Shown one piece after another: positions 54,786 through 64,000 of a DNA stretch of 64,000 nucleotides. Positions within the stretch are counted from its first letter, which is position 1; the number at the start of each line of letters is the position of its first letter. Source of the stretch: Medicago truncatula (taxonomy: Eukaryota > Streptophyta > Magnoliopsida > Fabales > Fabaceae). A program made the translations under genes and the position numbers. Under the pieces are notes generated by a model. That model ran no database searches. It worked only from the letters and a program-made list of their open reading frames with translations, and had not been told where the DNA came from. The stretch spans positions 30,863,262 through 30,927,261 of the forward strand of contig NC_053042.1 in assembly GCF_003473485.1 (NCBI RefSeq), in the 5' to 3' direction.

Positions 54786-56104
54786 TTTGATATAAGAAAA
54801 GTACCCCTTTAAGAATATGGACAAGAAATGCCAACTTTAACACAAGGTGGTAGAATCATGCATGAAATGAAATGCACTTTTAGATGTTAATTAGCACCAA
54901 AATTCATGCATGTTCCGTTGCCTTGTTTTGTCTTTTTTCTTCTTTTGCTTTTTCTACAACGTTAGAGTAAGACTAATAAAGACAAGAACCAAAACAAAGA
55001 ACTTAGGTGTTTGTTGGGGTTGGGTTGGTATATTATTAATACTCTCAATCTCTCATTAATCTATAGTTTAGTGTGATTAGTAATCAATTTTTTTTTGGTA
55101 GAAGGAGAAGATTAGTGATCAGTTTGATCTTACATAAAATGTATAACCATAGTGGTTGAACTTGTCTCCAATGGACTAATTTTATAGTGAATGTTCGTTG
55201 AATTCAAAAACATTTTATAATTTTACCAATTTTAAACAGTCAAAGGAATTAAATTAATTAAATATTCATTCATTTAAAAAATATATTAGCTATTATTTAT
55301 AGAAAAAGTTATATATCATTAAAATTATTTAGTAAAAAAAAGTGTTTAATTAAATTAAAATAATGGAGTGGGAAAAAGGTGGCAAACTGGCATATCAACG
55401 ATGTCTATGCCAAGCGTCCTCACACTGCGTCCTTAATATACGAGTTTCGTATTTGCATGCAACTTCTTCAATTTCCGCTTCTGCCCTTGTCAAAATGACT
55501 TGTCAAATTTCATTTGCCCTCTATATTTTCGTCTTTTCCCATTTGTCCCTGCGTGAAAATGTTGCCGTTGATTACTCCACAATGAATTTCCCATTTTTAC
55601 TTTTTATTATAAGAGAAAAATAAAAAAATATCAAAATTCATAATTATTGTAATTTTCTGAACATTTTTATACATATTTTTATAGAAGAGTTAAACATTAA
55701 GTACACTCTTTAATATTAAAAAGACAAATATTAAATGAGGGATAACAAATTCTTTTAAACAATAGCTGGAGTTTAAAAGGTGTGAAATTTTCTTATAGAT
55801 GTGACCGAAATTTTGTTTGGAATATTTTTTTATAATAAAGACCGCAATGATTATTAAGAAAAGTGTATAAATAAATTAGAAATGGTGACATTTCACTAAA
55901 TTATTATTTATTATATATTGCTGTAATTTTATAATTATAAATGCATAGTAGAATATATTAATTAATTAATTAATTAATTTTGAGTGTATAATATATTGAC
56001 ATGAGAGTGATGAAAATATATTAATTAAAAGGTAAAATTGATTTTTTTTAAATTAATATTACCTTGAAAACCAAAATGGTCATTTATTTTGCGACATCAT
56101 ACGT
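54786..56104. other. GT47 upstream region and AT-rich spacer
   Basis: It includes the GT47 promoter. A (TTAA)n tract lies at about 55955-55978. An ORF at 55363-55623 has no recognisable family and I do not call it a gene. Confidence 0.45.
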
Positions 56105-57150
56105 ATTTTTTTTTTTTTTTTTTTTTTTGCAGAAATTATATTGAAATCCAATTTTTGACATAAATATAATACCCCAATTTATTTTGTCTGATTCATAAGG
56201 AGGCTTCTTGCCGCTTTTTTGGCGGTTCGCCGAAATCGAAACGCCTTTCCGTTAGAATCTTCTCTTGATTCTTTTCCACGCGTTCAAGCCTATCATTTTG
56301 CTGTTGGAGCAAGTTCACCATATTCGTCAAGATTTCGTTCGATTATGGCGGTGTAGTAACCAGAAGAAGCGGTGGAGGAAATGAATGAAGGAGTGTTTCG
56401 TTCATTGATGCGTAAGGACGAGCGTTGACCGTAGCGTCGGGGATAGTGTTGTAGTCATTTTCCGTTAGGATACATCGGTTTGAGAATCAGAGTCGTTCGA
56501 TCTTGGAGGATTTGAATCACACAACGTGATTCTTGGTCGGTGGAGGAGCGACTCGCAGTGGCTCTCCTACAAGTTCCAACCATTACTTCGGAGAAGGGAG
56601 CAATAACTGTCAACTGTTGCGGTGGAGGAATGTGTAACATAAAACGGTTACGGTGGAGAATCGTTAGACCGCGACGGTTGCGAACGATCCCCTCCTTCTA
56701 GCGCCAATTGATCTGTCCGGCTAGAATGAATGAGTGGCAACGGTGGCGGAAAGTGCTATGGTATGACAGTAACGGTTTCCGGTACAGCGGTGATGAATCT
56801 TTGCGGTGGAACGAAAGGTGCCTGCAGGCACGTTAGCACTCCAACGCTCAAGTCAGTAATGGAACCGAGAAAGAGTGTGTAGAAAGTATTGTGAAAAATG
56901 AATCATACCTTGAGGGTGAAGCAATTTGACCCTTATATAGGCGCGCGATGGGAATAACCGTCTCTGGGTTATGGGGTTATGCAGCGTGTGATTAGAGACG
57001 GTTATAGGACACATGTAGTGTGACCCTTGCGCGAGAACGTGCTTGTATGTGATGCAGTGCATCAAAGCTGGCGTGTTTCCTCAGGCGCGAAGCCTTAAGG
57101 CGGTGTAAGTTAGGCCACATGTCAGCGTGTGATTGGTCTTCTCACCGGTC
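56105..57150 (-). mobile_element. LTR-retroelement 5' remnant (probably Ty3/gypsy)
   Basis: On the minus strand, 57150-56730 looks like an LTR, with a TATA box (CGCCTATATAAGGGTC, about 56939) and the segment CTTGAGCGTTGGAGTGCTAA downstream. It is followed by ATTGGCGCTAGAAGGAGGGG (about 56713-56694), which resembles the primer-binding region of plant gypsy elements. A short frame then reads HIPPPQQLTVIAP...RATASRSSTDQESR, like the start of gag. The region is distinctly GC-rich against its neighbours. It ends at a T run (56107-56128). No pol or second LTR is present. Confidence 0.5.
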
Positions 57151-57681
57151 CAAAACATGTTAAAACAACTAATAGTAGCAACTTTTTCTTAAAAAAACAA
57201 CAATTATTTATTCAAAAATTTTATATTTAATATTAAATATACAAGTTTCAATACAAAAATTTTATTTTAAACCCATGGTCTGAAAGCATTAGAAATTTGT
57301 GCAGTGACAATTTATTACTTACATTACACGCATTAAAAACTTTGGACTTCATAAAGTTTGATATCTTAACCCCAAAACACCAAGCATACACATACGCAAA
57401 ATCATTGAGTACATGTTTTTCACAATCATTGGAAGCTCCCAAGGTAAGGATGTTGTAAAGTTCATGAAAACTGAAAAGGACAAGGATTGTCCGTTTAAAA
57501 CATTCAATGTAGATAAATGACATTAATATTGCAATATAATCTCAAAACTACATAGTTGCAAACAAGGTATTAGAAAAATACACATTTCTATTCTTCTTAT
57601 TGGAAATGAGTTTTTACTGTTATTATTACTCTTGTTCTCAGCCAAACTCTGTTTCCTCTCTGCCAGAAGTGACCAATTTAA
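57151..57681. other. Spacer left of the taxilin derivative
   Basis: AT-rich, no recognised feature; specifically, no CACTA-type terminal repeat was found here. Confidence 0.4.
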
Positions 57682-58683
57682 CTATTCTGTCCGCTTTCTC
57701 TTCGAGTTCTCAGGCTGCTCAACTTTTTCCACGATTTCCCTTATTATCTTCAAGCGCTCGAGCTGCTCAAACAAGAAGAAACTATTGAATCATAATTAGA
57801 AAGGAGCAAAATGAGAAGGAATTATTTTAAGGAACAAAACCGGAAATAAGCTATGCACCTGATCAACTAACTCTGTATGCGCAGTATCAGATTTCTCTGA
57901 TTTTCTCTTCAAGAATTGATTCTCCTTCTTGATTTCCTTCATTGATTTTGCCATCTGATTTTAACCGCAATGATGAAAAAGGAAAATAAATTTAGAATTA
58001 CACCCATCAAAGTAGATATATATGATTCAAGCAAATGTGATTAGAACAAATGAAATATTATGAGAAATTAAGTTTACCTTCTCAATCTCTAGTTTAAATG
58101 TTTCAATTACATCATTGTTCTTTGTTGATGCTTGCTGAAATTCAATGCATATACATAAAAACATATAATTGTAGTAATGTAGAAACGTCTAAAGCAATTT
58201 TACAACCCACACTACGTTTGAAATCACATGCAGAAGTGCATGAACCGTTAATAGATATTATATGCACATAAGTGATATTATATAACAGAATTTGAATCCA
58301 TTTGTAAAATTTGTTTACCTCCAAATTGTCCAGGCTGAAGTATTTCCCCGCATTAGATACACGTTGGCATTCTTCCTGAAAATGATGAAGCATAAATCCT
58401 ACTGCTTTCAAATAACAAAATCAAAATGTTTCTTAAAAAGAATCGGACTACACTACCAGGTGGAAGTCACATTCATATGATAAAAAAGGAACTCGTTCTT
58501 ATAAGACGAGATACAACATTGAACATGAAAAACTTAAATGCAACAAGGTTGCTCAATCTCGACAGATCATAAATAACAACTACCATGTAACATAATCAGT
58601 TTTAGAGGTAGTGATGTAATAGAATAATACCATCAGCTTTTTATTTCGACACTGTAACTCCATGCGAAGTGACTCAAGCTTAT
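57682..58683 (-). pseudogene. Rearranged taxilin-family gene fragment
   Basis: Five minus-strand exons (58683-58631, 58375-58319, 58134-58078, 57954-57859, 57762-57682) with GT-AG borders keep one open frame to a stop. They read KLESLRMELQCRNKKLM, EECQRVSNAGKYFS, NNDVIETFKLEIEK, MAKSMKEIKKENQFLKRKSE and then LERLKIIREIVEKVE, ending KRKRTE. This order matches the coiled-coil core of plant alpha-taxilin. About 100 residues normally found between the second and third pieces are missing, and the N-terminus and start codon are absent. Taxilins bind syntaxins in vesicle traffic. The start is lost beside a CACTA-like terminus at 58705-58902. Either the gene was truncated by a transposon or the exons were captured by one. 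An ATG at the fourth exon could only give a short peptide. Confidence 0.7.
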
Positions 58684-58704
58684 CTGTGACAGAAAGAGCA
58701 CAAA

Positions 58705-58902
58705 AATAAAGGGGATATGCAAGGGGTTTAGCCCCTCGTTTTTTTCCCAAGGGTGTAACCCCTGGCAAAATGTTAGCGACGAGCGGTTTTGCCAGTGCTT
58801 CCGCCCTTGGTAAATTCCCTCACAAACGTCTATTTTTCCAGGGATTCTATCCTTTTCTCAGGGATTTTGCCCCTGACAAAAGGTAATGTTTCTTGTAGTA
58901 TA
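58705..58902 (-). mobile_element. CACTA (En/Spm)-like terminal region
   Basis: The plus strand ends TTTCTTGTAGTA at 58902; its inverse TACTACAAGAAA differs by one base from the common CACTA terminus CACTACAAGAAA. Just inside are short subterminal repeats of a CAGGGATTTTGCCCCTG type (58840-58880) and AGGGGTTTAGCCCCT (about 58719), as CACTA subterminal regions show. The opposite end was not found. Confidence 0.55.
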
Positions 58903-59235
58903 CTCACTTTTTCATCTGATACAAGGTCTTTATTTATAATAAAAGCATCCCTAAAAAATTGGAACAAAATCAAGCCCAAAAATACGTTTCTGATTTTCTG
59001 CTGCTGCGCGAGATCGGGCGCCAAAAAATGTCCAGACATGAGTCTCTACACTCAGCCAAAATCGGGTCGCGATTTTGGCAGAAACCCAAATTTTGAGTCA
59101 TACTACAACATTAACTCGTTTAATTAGGTTTGATCCTAATAGTTCTAAACTCACTCTATAACTCTTAGTTCAAATCAACTGAGTTATTGATCTATATTTG
59201 TTTTTTGTTTTTGTCGGAGGTAACTTTACGTACTG

Positions 59236-60890
59236 AGTAGAATGAAATAGACGTGTGCTTTCTAAGAATCTCCAGTTCTAAATTTGTCATTCAACTTAAT
59301 AACATGGATGAAGTTTCCTTCCATGGAGTATACGCTTTGAGATATGCTAGCAACACTCTCTTTTCAACACTCTCTATAATACTCACTCTCTTATTGATTT
59401 AAATCATTGTGGATGTATATTTTGAAAATTGAACTCACACAAAATGGTGGGACATACATTGATTTCATCCAATAATAGAGTGAGTATTAGAGAGAGTGTT
59501 GAAAAGTGAGTGTTGTTAGCATTCCTCGTATGTTTTTTCAAGATCAGGAGTGAAAAACCGGAGGCTCCCCTTCTATGTAAACGAATAGTTTGAACTGTTT
59601 TTGCATTTCTAAATAGCTCCTATGGATTCTAACTACCTAATGTGAAGACCAGGAAAATATTGATGCTTGATAAGTTAAAAGTATAGTGAATAAGCAAATT
59701 TGTCCCTGAAATTGTAATAATATGTCTATAAAAAAAATAGTCCATTCATTAAATTCAGTCATTAGATTAAGACATTTTCATCTAACGTGCCATGTTATGT
59801 TGTTTAATGGCTAAACTTAATGTAATGATAAATTTATTCACGTGTTACATTTGCAATGACGGAATTGCTAATTCGTAAAAGTGAAAGGTGGATTTGATGG
59901 ATGGTTACAATTTCAATGACGACATTGCCTATTCACTTAAAAAATATAAAAGTTGATAGAAATTAAATGAAAATAAATTGTGAATTATTTATGTACATGT
60001 GAAATGTCCTTAAAAAAAAATGTACATGTGAAATGCCTTAGCATTCCAATACATTGGACCTATTGGAACATAATCTGGATCTTGTGTTTGATTCATATTG
60101 CTGGCTTCTCTAATAGCAGCTCGAGCATGTAATAGACCAACTTCTGTTCTATCTAAGATGCTGAACTTTCTTTGTTGCTTCAATCTTGGATGAGCTACAT
60201 AAGTTTCATTCAATGGAACAGTACTATTGAGCCAAGGTTTGGAGATGTTGAGAATTTCAGTTTCATTATGTTCAACACAGATGAGTCATTAACATTAGTA
60301 TAATTATGAATAGATCTCCTAATTAATCGCTCAATTATCAAGATTTAAAAAAGAGGCTCATGAAAAATAAGAAGAGAGAATTAAGTAAAAGTACAATATA
60401 CAATTGAACTGAAATATAAATTGAAAAATTTATCAAAAAGTAATTAAAAAATAATCTTATTCCTGAATAGAAACAGTTAACTAAATTCAAGTTTTTAGTT
60501 GAAGACTAAAAAGGTTAAAGACTTTAGCCGTTTTTATTCCTCCAATAGTATTTTAGAGAGTTTTTTTTTTTAATTTCTGATGGATTTCGAAACCATATAT
60601 TTTTACAAGTTTTTCGCTTGCAAACTTGTTTCTTTCAATCTAGATTTAGCCCTAGATAACCTACGCTTCCGACTGCGTCATATTGAAATTCGATAAAAAA
60701 AAAAATAAAAAAAAAAAAGAATGATTGAAAGCAATGTGAGTACTATTCACCTCAACCTGCACCGCTTGAGATCTCAAGTCCACAATATCTTCTCTCTTTA
60801 GGAATCAGTATAGAAAAATTCCCACAACAGCAACTAGGATGAGATGAAGCATGGACAAAAAGAGCTTCATTGATGAGAGCTTCATTAATG
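59236..60890 (-). pseudogene. Duplicated, broken copy of the GT47 gene
   Basis: The segment parallels 53000-54800 in the same orientation. 60890-60720 matches exon 1 (around the membrane anchor and stem); 60270-60030 matches exon 2 almost base for base (ETYVAHPRLKQQRKF, then DPDYVPIGPMYWNAKAFH). The intron 2 sequence is shared too (around GTTACATTTGCAATGACGGA). Exon 3 remains only in part (59625-59540 and 59340-59240), split by a MITE. The second half of exon 3 and all of exon 4 are missing, and the exon 2 donor is disrupted. Shared introns mean a DNA-level duplication, not a retrocopy. It cannot encode a transferase. Confidence 0.88.
59341..59527. mobile_element. MITE inserted in exon 3 of the GT47 pseudogene
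   Basis: The left end GATATGCTAGCAACACTCTC and the right end (inverse of GAGGAATGCTAACAACACTC) are inverted repeats continuing for about 50 bases (TTTTCAACACTCTC and mirror). The surrounding exon text is partly duplicated on both sides (GTATACGCTTTG and GTATGTTTTTTC), as for a diverged target duplication of about 9 bases. Probably Mutator-like. Confidence 0.75.
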
Positions 60891-61369
60891 CTGGGACAAT
60901 CTAAGGTTTAGAAGAAACCAATTTATTTTTCACCAAGTTTTCATGTATGAAATGGAAATACATCATCGTTCAATGTATATACAAGTTTAAAATATATTAA
61001 CAATTGTGAATATTAACAAGCCAAAATATATATACTAGTTTAAAATAACTTTAACATAAGTTTTGGTTTGCTATTATAACTATTTTAATGTACAATGATT
61101 ACTTGAAGAATAAAATACTCGGGTTCTATTACGACCAACAGAAATTTGGTCTAGTAGAAGGAACTTGTCTAATGAGTTAAGATGTAAATACTGATTGAAA
61201 GAGTTGTCCGTATTTATTGTCCAACAATGTCTCATACAAGAGTACCTCCAATTGAGAGAACCTATGAAAACCAAAAAAGAATATTATGACTAAAATATTA
61301 ATATAACTTATGAGTATTTTAGAATGGATAGTACAAACGGAAATGAGATCGAATGGATTATATATAATA
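60891..61369. other. Intergenic, nothing recognised
   Basis: No supported feature. Confidence 0.4.
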
Positions 61370-61529
61370 GAGTAATGATATTTGGATAATTATTTGATGA
61401 CGATTTTTGTGACAATCTTATTTATCTATTTTTTTATTGGTCAAAATAATAGAAAGAAAAAGAGAGAGAGGATAAATACATGATATGAGTATGAAAGGAA
61501 AAATTTGTTAGATACAAATATCATTTCTC
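61370..61529. mobile_element. MITE of the GAGAAATGATATTTG family, copy 2 (exact 9-bp duplication)
   Basis: The ends GAGTAATGATATTTG and CAAATATCATTTCTC are inverted repeats, flanked by an exact 9-bp repeat TATATAATA (61361-61369, 61530-61538). The 160-bp element contains GACGATTTTTGTGACAATC, matching copies 1 and 3. The target length places it in the Mutator superfamily. Confidence 0.85.
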
Positions 61530-61538
61530 TATATAATA

Positions 61539-62042
61539 ACATTCGTTTTGTTTTTGTTTTTTTTAAGGGTTGTTGGGTTTTTGTTAAAATGGAGCGTTCA
61601 TATTCCTTCAAATTTCTTTATTACTCGTTTCCAAACTTGAAGAATATGAGATGGAATCATTCACTAAATTAAAATTATAAGATGGAATCATTTACCAAAT
61701 ATATATTTAATAACTAATCCCTCTTGTTTCCTAAAAAAAAAAACTAATCCCTCTTGTTTTTTGACAAAAAAAAACAACCCCTCTTGTTATATGAATGATC
61801 GAATAAACAATGATTTTTTTTTCCAATGTGTTGTATCAAACTCAGATTCACAAGGTTGAAGAGCTTATTTTCAACCAAGTGACATCTAGGAAAATCGACA
61901 TATCTTTTCGCTTCCTAATACACCAAGTTTAAATGTTTTCATCCCATGACACAATCAATTGTATAGGGATCTATTTGTTATAGATTAGAATAAAAGTAAT
62001 TTAGATATAAATAATTAAAGATTATTCTTTAAAAAAAAAAGG

Positions 62043-62080
<38 letters not shown>

Positions 62081-62919
62081 AATTTTGTATTTGTTTTAAA
62101 ATGGTTATCAACATAGGTGTCGTTTGTTTTGGATTTTTTTTTAGAAAAAGTCAAGGGTAAGAGCTTAAAAAAAAGTTTAAGAGCTTCAAATTTTAAAAAA
62201 ATTATTTTATGATAGTAAACAAATGAAAATTAACTTTATCTTTTCTAGAAAGCATCTAAGATTTTTTTAAGCGAATTTTTTTTTTGAGGAAGAGAGAAAT
62301 TTTTTTTGAAGGCAAAATAAACGCACCCATAATTTATAAAAAAAAAAAAAAAAAAAAAAAAATCGGTTTTGTATTTTCTCTCTTATAATAAATTAATTTT
62401 CTTCAAAAGCTAATTAAAATAGCTTTTCATTTTCGATATAAGAATTATTTGGCATAACAAAATGAATTTTAAAAATTTACACAAACATAATTAAAACATC
62501 AAAATATTTCTTTTAAAATCTTTAATAAACGAACCCTAATTCTCCTATTACTTTGCATTTGTTTCATGACATAGTGTCTACTTTTTATTTAGCTACTATG
62601 TCTGTCCCTCATTTGCATTTCATAAATCACTTTCAGATTCAATTGTGCAATTTTGATAAAAATAAAAAAAAAACCAATGACGTTCTTCCAAAGTATAAGA
62701 AAACTTCGGTATTGGAGTTGAGGTTTGCATGCAAGAATCATTTCATGAGAAAGAATTTTTCCTATTTTTCATAATAAAAAAAAGGTAAACATGGAGTAAA
62801 AAAGTAATTAATTTCATTATGTTGGCTTTCTAGACCAATGTGAAGATTTTATTTTGTTCCACTCCATTTATTTTTGCTTTGATTTTAAACTATCGAAACG
62901 TACCCTATAAATTTCAAAA
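61539..62919. other. AT-rich intergenic with microsatellite and poly-A tract
   Basis: A (TA)n microsatellite at 62045-62077 and a 25-base A run at about 62338-62362 stand out. An old foldback or hAT-like element may span about 62120-62530 (GTCGTTTGTTTTGG ... AAACGAACCC) but is not resolved. No gene. Confidence 0.5.
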
Positions 62920-63065
62920 GAGAAATGATATTTTTACAAACATTTATTCCCTCTTCTTTTATGAAACAAACAATAGAGAGTGAGAAAGTAAGAACACAAT
63001 GTAAGAACAAGAGAGGAAGTTGTCTTAAAAATTGTCACAAAATAGTTCTACAAACATCATTTCTT
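62920..63065. mobile_element. MITE of the GAGAAATGATATTTG family, copy 3 (exact 9-bp duplication)
   Basis: The ends GAGAAATGATATTTTTACAA and CTACAAACATCATTTCTT are inverted repeats, flanked by exact 9-bp copies of ATTTCAAAA (62911-62919, 63066-63074). The 146-bp element contains AATTGTCACAAAATAG, in the reverse sense of copies 1 and 2. 63075-63505 holds nothing further beyond the 3' side of threonine deaminase. Confidence 0.85.
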
Positions 63066-63505
63066 ATTTCAAAAACATGTAATGAAGTCCCACAATGTAA
63101 AAAGTGGTAGTTCCTCCGGTCAAAATGTGACATTGTTGGCCAAAAACTCTATTATCGTATAATTTTTCCAAAAACAAAAAACTTTATTATTGTATAAATT
63201 TACTCTAAACAACCAAAAAATTCCAAATTCAAAATTTATTTATTTTTTTGATAGAAAATTCAAATTTTAAAACATTGAACATGCTACTTAAATCATTTTA
63301 AAATTTAAACTTAAATTTAAATCTACACCATAATTAAAGAAAATTCCAAAACTACCAATTTTAATCAGGCATTTTTATGTACAAAATTTCCCTCAACACA
63401 ATTTTCCAAATTCAAAATTTAAACATAACCGATATTATAAAACATAATATATAAATGGGCATGATCCGCCAGTAATTTTTAATGACAAGTTCCTAAAATA
63501 ATCGA

Positions 63506-63914
63506 TCAATGCATTAAAAGCTTGAAGAAAAGGTCATCAGACAGCACATTATAGTCATACCCAAGTCCGGTGGCACGATCGTTGAATTCCTCCATCTCGC
63601 TGCTTGGAACCTGAATTCCAACTAATACATTTGCTCCAGTTTCACCCTGTCCGAAGCAGCAAGTACAAAAATCCATTAGATTGTACTGGTCAATGGAAAA
63701 ATAAGTACAAAAAAAAAAAAAAAAAAAAAAAAAATGCAGTATTTGACTTGAGGAATAATAGAATGTTGCAAATTCCCACCTGCGCACGGTAATGGAATAA
63801 AGAGATATTCCATCGTGGACTAAAGGAGTCTAAAAATTTCGTCAAAGCACCAGGTCTTTCTGGAAAGGTAAAACGACAAAGAACCTCGTTCTGAATATCC
63901 GGTCGGGCTCCCAT
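63506..63914 (-). CDS. OMR1: Threonine deaminase, biosynthetic (C-terminal exons only)
   Basis: Two exons on the minus strand (63914-63780 and 63646-63506) encode the last 91 residues, joined in phase 0. The gene continues beyond the right edge. The first carries MGARPDIQNEVLCRFTFPER and FSPRWNISLFHYRAQ, the second GETGANVLVGIQVP and LGYDYNVLSDD, ending LLMH. This is the second ACT-like regulatory subdomain of plant threonine dehydratase/deaminase, the chloroplast pyridoxal-phosphate enzyme that makes 2-oxobutanoate for isoleucine and is inhibited by isoleucine through these domains. Similarity to the biosynthetic Arabidopsis form is strong over the whole stretch. The intron contains a 26-base A run (63709-63734). 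The catalytic half is outside the window, so activity cannot be judged. Confidence 0.93.
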
Positions 63915-64000
63915 CTGAAAAATGTTTTCAAAACAAAGTTAAACTTAGTCAAATACAAAAACAGGATCAGTTATTGTGACGTGTTTAGTGAACATTATCG

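Noticed and set aside
55363..55623. An 86-residue plus-strand frame
   Set aside because: No recognisable domain, and it lies in AT-rich spacer. A chance ORF is more likely.
58830..59039. A 69-residue minus-strand frame upstream of the taxilin fragment, considered as its missing first exon
   Set aside because: It does not resemble the taxilin N-terminus, and the CACTA-like end lies inside it.

Overview
This 64-kb window is nuclear DNA of a flowering plant, very probably a legume of the Medicago/Trifolium/Pisum group. It is AT-rich, its genes are split by many GT-AG introns, and it is packed with MITEs, tRNA-derived SINEs and copia-type retroelement debris. The species call is inferred from gene and repeat character; no database search was run. 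There are no bacterial-type operons, CRISPR arrays or replication origins.

I rebuilt seven complete protein genes by matching ORFs to splice sites and checking that intron phases join in frame. (1) A class I HD-Zip transcription factor of the ATHB51/LMI1 type, 10692-13006 (+). (2) Ribosomal protein eL24, 14941-16761 (-). (3) An SRPK-type SR-protein kinase, 24614-30344 (+). (4) A TauE/SafE family membrane transporter with 12 exons, 35629-38887 (-). (5) A Ptta/En/Spm transposase-like gene with a repetitive proline-rich N-terminus, 42431-45419 (-). (6) A group 3 LEA protein with ABRE/G-box elements in its promoter, 47774-48911 (-). (7) A GT47 exostosin-type glycosyltransferase, 51915-54785 (-). 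The last two exons of biosynthetic threonine deaminase (63506-63914, -) run off the right edge.

Broken or partial genes include a FAR1-related fragment (4.9-5.3 kb), a plant-mobile-domain (phosphatase-7-long-form-like) remnant (20.3-21.1 kb), a UDP-glycosyltransferase fragment (49.5 kb), a rearranged taxilin derivative (57.7-58.7 kb) and a 5'-side duplicate of the GT47 gene (59.2-60.9 kb).

Layout: 0-10 kb is a gene-poor repeat zone (MULE MITE, SINEs, copia LTR, nested Stowaways, LINE debris). 10-17 kb holds HD-Zip and eL24. 18.7-24.4 kb is a stack of foldback elements in front of SRPK. 32-34.5 kb is a decayed copia element. 35-55 kb is the main gene block. 55-63 kb is duplicated and transposon-derived sequence ending at threonine deaminase. 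The genes do not form one pathway: they are ordinary independent plant loci. The main interest is in how mobile elements have entered introns, stacked on each other's target sites and split or copied genes.
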